Source of the DNA: Antedon mediterranea
Taxonomy: Eukaryota; Echinodermata; Crinoidea; Comatulida; Antedonidae
Direction: 5' to 3'
DNA: 64,000 bases
Assembly (NCBI RefSeq): GCF_964355755.1
Contig: NC_092670.1
Coordinates: 7,155,001-7,219,000, forward strand
Shown: positions 60,501 to 64,000 of the stretch, in pieces
Position numbering within the stretch: the first letter of the stretch is position 1
How the letters are laid out: each line of letters opens with the position of its first letter
Program-made: the position numbers and the translations under genes
Notes under the pieces: model-generated
The model's database searches: none
The model's input: the letters and a program-made list of their open reading frames with translations, nothing else
What the model was told of the DNA's origin: nothing

Positions 60501-63218
60501 ATACTAACAAATATATGTATTTTGTATAGGCCTATGTGTTTGTTAAATATAAAAAAAAAAACAAAAAAAAATCAGCTCCTTTTTAAAGGTATAATACGTT
60601 TTATCTCAATAGATGAACAAGCTCCCCATATTATTGATTGTCCTATTGATTTTACTGCTAACACAACGACTGGTGAGGTATTTGCCACTAATATCACATG
60701 GGTGTCACCAACCTCTACTGATAATTCTGGGGAAACTCTTCAAATAGAATCGGAATACACTTCTGGTGATAATATGTTTCCAATTGGTAACACAACAGTC
60801 CATTACAATGTCTCAGATTCATCTGGTAACTTTAATTATAGCTGTAGTTTTGTTATCACAGTTGAAGGTATGTCTACTGCACTCTATAGGAGATTTTAAT
60901 TAAAATACAATTTTAAAAAATTCAATCAATAAATCAATATTGATTGATTAATTATTATACAATTACCGTAATATTGCGTTTACACTGGTATTTTAAATTA
61001 ATTGTGAGGCGATGATATACCTACATGACCTAAGTATCAGATCCATTTTGAAATGTGGTAGAGGTGACACATTGTGTGAATTGAACATAGGGAGACGCCT
61101 AGATAGATTCTCCTTCATGTTTATATTAATATTCTTTGCTATATTCAGTTTCTTAAAAGTTTTACCCTTTTTGTTATTAGATAATGAACGGCCAATGATT
61201 GACTGCCCAACAAATGTTACTTCAACGAATTACATTGGAGAGGGATTTGGACTTTTAAATGTCCGGACGGATCAAGGAAGTCAGAATTCAACAGTTACAT
61301 GGGATCCTTCTGTGACAAGTGACAATAGTAATGAAACAGTGACTGTATTGTCATCACCATATGAGTCAGGTGACATGATACCAATTGGTACTCACACAAT
61401 CACTTTTACAGCAACTGATCCTTATGGCAATTTTGACACCTGTGACTTTTATATCGTGGTTGAAGGTAAATAAAATAGCTGTTTAAAAAGAATAAAAATT
61501 TAGAAAATTTGCAAATTATGAAGTCTTCAGATACAAAAAATCCATTATTTAAACATTAATTAGAATATTGCATGTTAATCAAACTATACATATACATTAT
61601 AAACATCATTACATTTGTCGTTACATATTTACATAACAAATGACTAGATATTTTATATTAAAGGGTTAGGATTTTCCTATCTTTTTTTTTTATCTTTTCA
61701 CTTATTTTAATTTGATATGGTTTGGGTTTTAGTCTATCAATTTATGTTAATTACAGTCTTTTTTTATAAACTTTGTTTTATGAAATGCTGATTATAATGA
61801 TAAATATTGTTTAAATATGTAGATGTGGAGCCACCTACTCCGATTTGTCCTTCAATAATTTATGGTATGATTGATCCTGAAAATCCCAATGTCACTGTCA
61901 GTTTCAACATTACTGTAGTGGATAATGTTCTTGTTACTATGTTTGATACCAACTATACATTAGTCTACAACCCAAGTAGAATTATTGACTTGGTTTCTTA
62001 TAACTTTGAGAGTACTGGTGTATTTCCAATTGGAGAAACTATAATTGAATACACATTCCTTGACAATGCGTCACCAATTTCAAATCAAGCCTCGTGTTAT
62101 GTTAAAGTAATAATTACAGGTATGTTTACTGTTTTCCCATTTCTTTATATTGCTTTATATGTTAGTTTTAAAATTATATCAATACCCAAGATGCAACTAA
62201 AAGTGCAATTATAAAAGTTTCTACATGAATGAGATGTAAATACTGATATCCAATATTAGTTTATGTGTATGTGTACTGCAATTTCTTTTGTGACTCGATT
62301 TGATGATAAAATTAATCAATCCGTCATGAATCAACAAATATTTAATTATTGATTCAGTATACCATCATATTGTATCTACTTTGCACGACGATTATTTAAC
62401 CAAATCCAATTTAAAAAGGATGAGAAATAAATGCGTTATCTATTTCAAAATCATTCCAACCATAAAAACGATAGAAACAGTGTTCTATACATTTTGAAGA
62501 TCAAGTAAAATAAAACAAAGCATGAAAGTTTTGTATTCAAGATATTACAGTATAGTTATATCTTACAAGGAGAAAGTATGGTAGTAACAGTAAAAAAACA
62601 CATAGATGGATTTAAGGAAAAAAAAGATTTGAGGCAAACACGATATTTTTTGGCATAATGACTAGTTGTAGGCCCATAGTTTATTTTTATTTTTACTTCT
62701 TTACATATTCATTCAGAAAAAAAAACCAGCAAAAAATACCAAATTAACACGTAAATGTATATCATTAATTTATGTATTATTAATTGTCCAATGCATATGA
62801 CTGTTAACAAAACAACTGGTGGGCATCTGCATTCGATGTTACATGGATGGAACCGACTGCTACCGATAACTCTGAAGAGACTCATGTAAGCCTATCAGTA
62901 GCACACTACACTACGGATCCATTATTTAATTTTAAATTTTTAATCTTAAATTTAAAATTGCATCTAGGCCTAAACGTTAAGAATAGTTATTATGATTTCT
63001 TGTGTTCTTAGGTGGTCCATGTGATACTGATCTTGTGCTTACAGAGTGGCAACGTAGTATTCTATATGACCTTGGGTCTGAGTCTCCAATATCTGATGAT
63101 TTTATAATAGATGGCTGGTACAAGCTGAGAAATGAGGGTGAAAGGATCGATATTAGAATGCCAACCTCAACACCAGGAAGTTTTAAATGTGGAACTTTAT
63201 TCCCAGTTTGGATTGATG
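51472..63218 (+). CDS. Gene 2: HYR-array protein with signal peptide and D8C-like domain (whole gene model, 3' end missing)
   Basis: A + strand gene starting with a signal-peptide exon and continuing with seven phase 1-1 HYR-like exons (56068, 58661, 59389, 59972, 60613, 61181, 61823), a decayed type-C exon at about 62785 and a D8C-like exon at 63012. It runs off the right side. The C-A exon pair at 60613/61181 matches gene 1's array, so the two genes are likely tandem paralogues. The product would be secreted or membrane-bound; no transmembrane part is in view. The join of the signal exon to 56068 (about 4.5 kb of transposons between) is inferred from phase. Confidence 0.65.
51570..52985 (+). 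mobile_element. Helitron-like element, copy D, in gene 2 intron 1
   Basis: Starts A|TCTATATATA at 51570, 41 bp after the signal exon's donor. It carries the family landmarks and the distal part (reverse complement of GGTCGTGCCCACAGATGGTTC at 52950-52980). The 3' hairpin is missing after CCTAGATGG. An internal part is rearranged at about 52045-52400. Confidence 0.68.
53059..53172 (+). ncRNA. 5S-rRNA-like head of a SINE (not a functional 5S gene)
   Basis: ACCACGTTC, CACCAGTTCTCGTCAGATC, ACCGAAGTTAAGCAACGTTG and GAGACCATCTGGGAATATCG align with eukaryotic 5S rRNA almost end to end, including the internal A box and C box. Several changes in paired positions (for example GGGCCTCTTTAGAGC) and the attached SINE body show it is the promoter head of a 5S-derived SINE. 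Confidence 0.85.
53341..54190. repeat. Internal long inverted repeat of the fold-back element
   Basis: Left arm 53341-53645 and right arm 53885-54190 share, in opposite orientation, GATTTTACAG, TCTCGCA, GTTCAATA, TTTCTATGGA-CGCCAAAAGAGCAA and ATTGGTGAAAA. The spacer of about 240 bp has no gene. The arms differ at roughly one base in five. Confidence 0.75.
54195..55075. other. Extra segment between inner and outer right arms of the fold-back element; unclassified
   Basis: The right side of the element has about 880 bp with no counterpart on the left, so it is probably a later insertion. It is less AT-rich around 54400-54750. A 96-codon open frame at 54397-54687 matches nothing I recognise. 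Confidence 0.4.
55540..55695 (+). mobile_element. Retroposon 3' end with (TTGAA)n tail
   Basis: CATTGGTGGCATTTGCAGCT followed by ATAAAGAAATTGAATTGAATTGAATTGAATT at 55668-55694 is a short LINE- or SINE-type 3' end. Body not identified. Confidence 0.5.
55696..56067. other. Intron, no feature seen
   Basis: AT-rich sequence before the next gene 2 exon; no structure found. Confidence 0.4.
56068..56322 (+). CDS. Gene 2 exon 2: divergent HYR-like domain
   Basis: 255 nt, phase 1-1, acceptor TTCTAG, donor G|GTAAGT. ITFDNCTGDEGINNTGAFPY, VTSRPAYVPGTVVNFG, LNLQYTALAAGE and CEFSVMVFG. The DNSG core of HYR is absent, but both cysteines, the overall length and the ending match. With the signal exon it gives a mature start at about NSQ-ITFDNC. 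Confidence 0.7.
56323..57214. other. Intron, no feature seen
   Basis: AT-rich. No exon or classified repeat was found on either strand. Confidence 0.4.
57215..58374. mobile_element. Nested inverted-repeat (MITE-like) element
   Basis: Ends ATGGGCCGGATTTATCAA at 57215 and its diverged inverse (TTGATAAATGCCAACCCAT) ending at 58374; TTTGCTTA/TAAGCAAA motifs follow on both sides. A second inverted repeat is nested inside at 57770-58146 (CAGGACGAACGTGGGCAGAA against its inverse, and TCATGAATAATTCAT). No transposase. Confidence 0.7.
57896..57970 (+). mobile_element. tRNA-like (SINE head) segment inside nested MITE
   Basis: An A-box-like TGGTCTAGTGGTAAAGGC and a B-box GGTTCGAGGTC with tRNA-like spacing (about 45 bp). 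No cloverleaf with a plausible acceptor stem was confirmed, so it is treated as a tRNA-derived relic, not a tRNA gene. Confidence 0.5.
58661..58921 (+). CDS. Gene 2 exon 3: HYR-like domain without first Cys
   Basis: 261 nt, phase 1-1, acceptor CTGTAG, donor G|GTATTT. IGNPNVISYPVNVLLSTDPG, YNWTAPFAIDNSN, FPIGLRVVKVNVSDPSGNSV, FTVTVEG. The usual cysteines are replaced (SYP for CP; GMF for CxF), so this HYR lacks its disulfide. Confidence 0.8.
59185..59300 (-). mobile_element. tRNA-derived segment (SINE-like)
   Basis: On the - strand TAGCTTGATGGTTAACGTAC and GGTTCAATTCAGACC have A-box and B-box character with about 45 bp between. Likely a short SINE fragment in an intron of gene 2. Confidence 0.45.
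59389..59670 (+). CDS. Gene 2 exon 4: HYR domain, A-like
   Basis: 282 nt, phase 1-1, acceptor TTACAG, donor G|GTTCGT (weak). [67 protein letters not shown]. Confidence 0.84.
59972..60250 (+). CDS. Gene 2 exon 5: divergent HYR domain
   Basis: 279 nt, phase 1-1, acceptor AATTAG, donor G|GTATGT. HEGPVITCPMPLTISNTQDA, VWVIQATDNVEVA, FTPGLNTSTHY, AVTVNFTATDSFGNIAEC, ending IIVRG. The DNSG motif is DNVE here. Confidence 0.82.
60613..60867 (+). CDS. Gene 2 exon 6: HYR domain, type C
   Basis: 255 nt, phase 1-1, acceptor CAATAG, donor [66 protein letters not shown]. Same length and type as gene 1's C exons. Confidence 0.87.
61181..61465 (+). CDS. Gene 2 exon 7: HYR domain, type A
   Basis: 285 nt, phase 1-1, acceptor ATTAG, donor [68 protein letters not shown]. 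Follows a C exon as in gene 1. Confidence 0.87.
61823..62119 (+). CDS. Gene 2 exon 8: divergent HYR-like domain
   Basis: 297 nt, phase 1-1, acceptor TGTAG, donor G|GTATGT. VEPPTPICPSIIYGMIDPEN, VSFNITVVDNVLV, FPIGETIIEYTFLDNAS, SCYVKVIITG. Longer middle part than the A type. Confidence 0.8.
62120..63011. other. Intron containing a decayed HYR exon
   Basis: AT-rich intron sequence; the only recognisable part is the HYR remnant at 62785-62920. Confidence 0.5.
62785..62920 (+). pseudogene. Decayed HYR type-C exon in gene 2
   Basis: NCPMHMTVNKTTG, then a frameshift, then [19 protein letters not shown] and DNSE followed by disrupted sequence. It is a clear relic of the EAPDII...C type exon; splice sites and the second half are lost. 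Confidence 0.75.
63012..63218 (+). CDS. Gene 2 exon: D8C-like domain, N-terminal part
   Basis: 207 nt, phase 1-1, acceptor TCTTAG, donor G|GTTTGT. GGPCDTDLVLTEWQRSILYD, GWYKLRNEGERIDIRMPTST and KCGTLFPVWIDG follow the D8C pattern known from uromodulin and related proteins (W-Y-R...G...M-x-T...C-G-T-x-x-P-x-W). The Cys-rich second half would be in the next exon, right of 63218. Confidence 0.72.
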
Positions 63219-64000
63219 GTTTGTTAACTGCTTTTTAAGTTTTATGAATCCTAACTAGATATGAATTATACTCAATAATTCTATAATACAAATATTTTGT
63301 AAGGAACTCCTCCTTTGATACCTCCCTATCTGTCTCATGCATTCCGCAAAACGTAGACTGAGTAACATATCTTAGAAAGATTTAAAAACACAATTTCTAA
63401 TTTGATCGGTACATTTTTAACCTTCAGCGGGGTCAAAGTAATTAGAATTTTTGTATTTCTACACTTCTTAATATTAATTGTGTTAATTCTGGCGATCTAT
63501 TTGATTATATATGGATGAATTTACTAATTCCTCCATGATTATACTGTAATGTAATGATAATAATAATTATATTGTGTTGCAGACAAAATAATAAAAAGTG
63601 GGCCGAAACAAGTTTTCCAACGGCCACGACGTTCTACAATCTCATTAGTATAGTAAATAATAAACATTCAGAGAACCATCACTTCCTAGTTATGAATTTT
63701 TTTTTTAAAGAAAATGTAGATGTTCGTGTAATTAATAATAATAATAGTATATACATTGTTATTCATGCTTCTAAAAATGTGGTAGAATATCCTTTAGTAA
63801 ATAATGTTATTTGTTTACTTATTGAACAAGAAAAGTCGTAGTAAGTGTTTACGTTGTGGGTATAACATTATTTATGCTCTTTCAGGCTTAGATTTTGAAT
63901 AGGTTTCATGATCACAGTTATCGGTTAACTGTTAATGGTGGGAGCAACTTATCCTGAAAAATAAATATGCTTGAATTAGAACTAGCCAGTATTTTGTTGG
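63219..64000. other. Right end of window, intron or intergenic
   Basis: AT-rich. A 95-codon open frame at 63554-63841 is Asn/Val-rich, low in complexity and lacks supported splice context; I do not call it. Confidence 0.4.

Noticed and set aside
63554-63841. 95-codon open frame at right end
   Set aside because: Low complexity, begins in an Ile run, no plausible splice phase with gene 2.

Overview
This is a eukaryotic, intron-rich, AT-rich window. It most likely comes from a marine deuterostome invertebrate, probably an echinoderm. That placement is inferred from the very large hyalin-repeat (HYR) exon sets joined to a family B2 (adhesion) receptor, the phase-1 domain-exon style and the mix of transposons; no marker gene fixes the species. 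Nothing looks bacterial: there are no operons, ribosome binding sites or CRISPR arrays.

Two host genes lie head to tail on the + strand. Gene 1 (about 1030-34300, 5' end outside the window) is an adhesion G-protein-coupled receptor. Its exons read in order LDLa, CUB, LDLa, HYR, HYR, somatomedin B, a broken CUB exon, a long HYR array, EGF, Ig, SEA-like, hormone-receptor-like, GAIN, GPS, seven transmembrane helices and a short Ser/Asn-rich tail, with a stop at 34300. Nearly all ectodomain exons are symmetrical phase 1-1, so modules can be duplicated, skipped or lost without shifting the frame. The HYR array is built from a repeated A-B-C exon triplet (285, 249 and 255 nt). Two C copies have collapsed through the same internal deletion. 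Gene 2 (51472 to beyond 63218) starts with a signal-peptide exon, carries at least seven HYR-like exons (including an adjacent C-A pair like gene 1), a decayed C-type exon and a D8C-like exon, and runs toward the right edge. It looks like a tandem paralogue.

The introns and the intergenic space are filled with nested mobile elements. Region 5.6-20.8 kb: a non-autonomous Helitron-like family, a Penelope-like element with a GIY-YIG domain, a 5-kb LINE split by a Helitron copy, two tRNA-derived SINEs, and a duplicated block that carries an HYR exon. Region 36.0-37.3 kb: a 5'-truncated LINE. Region 38.1-49.9 kb: a TTAA-flanked DNA element containing a 54-bp-arm palindrome and a 7.8-kb Ty3/gypsy-type LTR retrotransposon on the - strand. 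The LTRs look identical; Gag starts with a helix-hairpin-helix-like motif, Gag and Pol are joined by a candidate -1 frameshift site, and the integrase ends in a PHD finger. Region 51.5-58.4 kb: another Helitron copy, a 5S-rRNA-derived SINE whose tail matches the 36-kb LINE, a fold-back DNA element inserted inside that SINE, and a nested inverted-repeat element holding a tRNA-like segment.

The best leads for something undescribed are the modular HYR receptor with its A-B-C exon array, the PHD/HhH-bearing gypsy element, and the SINE-LINE tail pair with its nested fold-back insertion. All assignments were made by reading motifs and splice phases by eye; no database search or transcript evidence was available.
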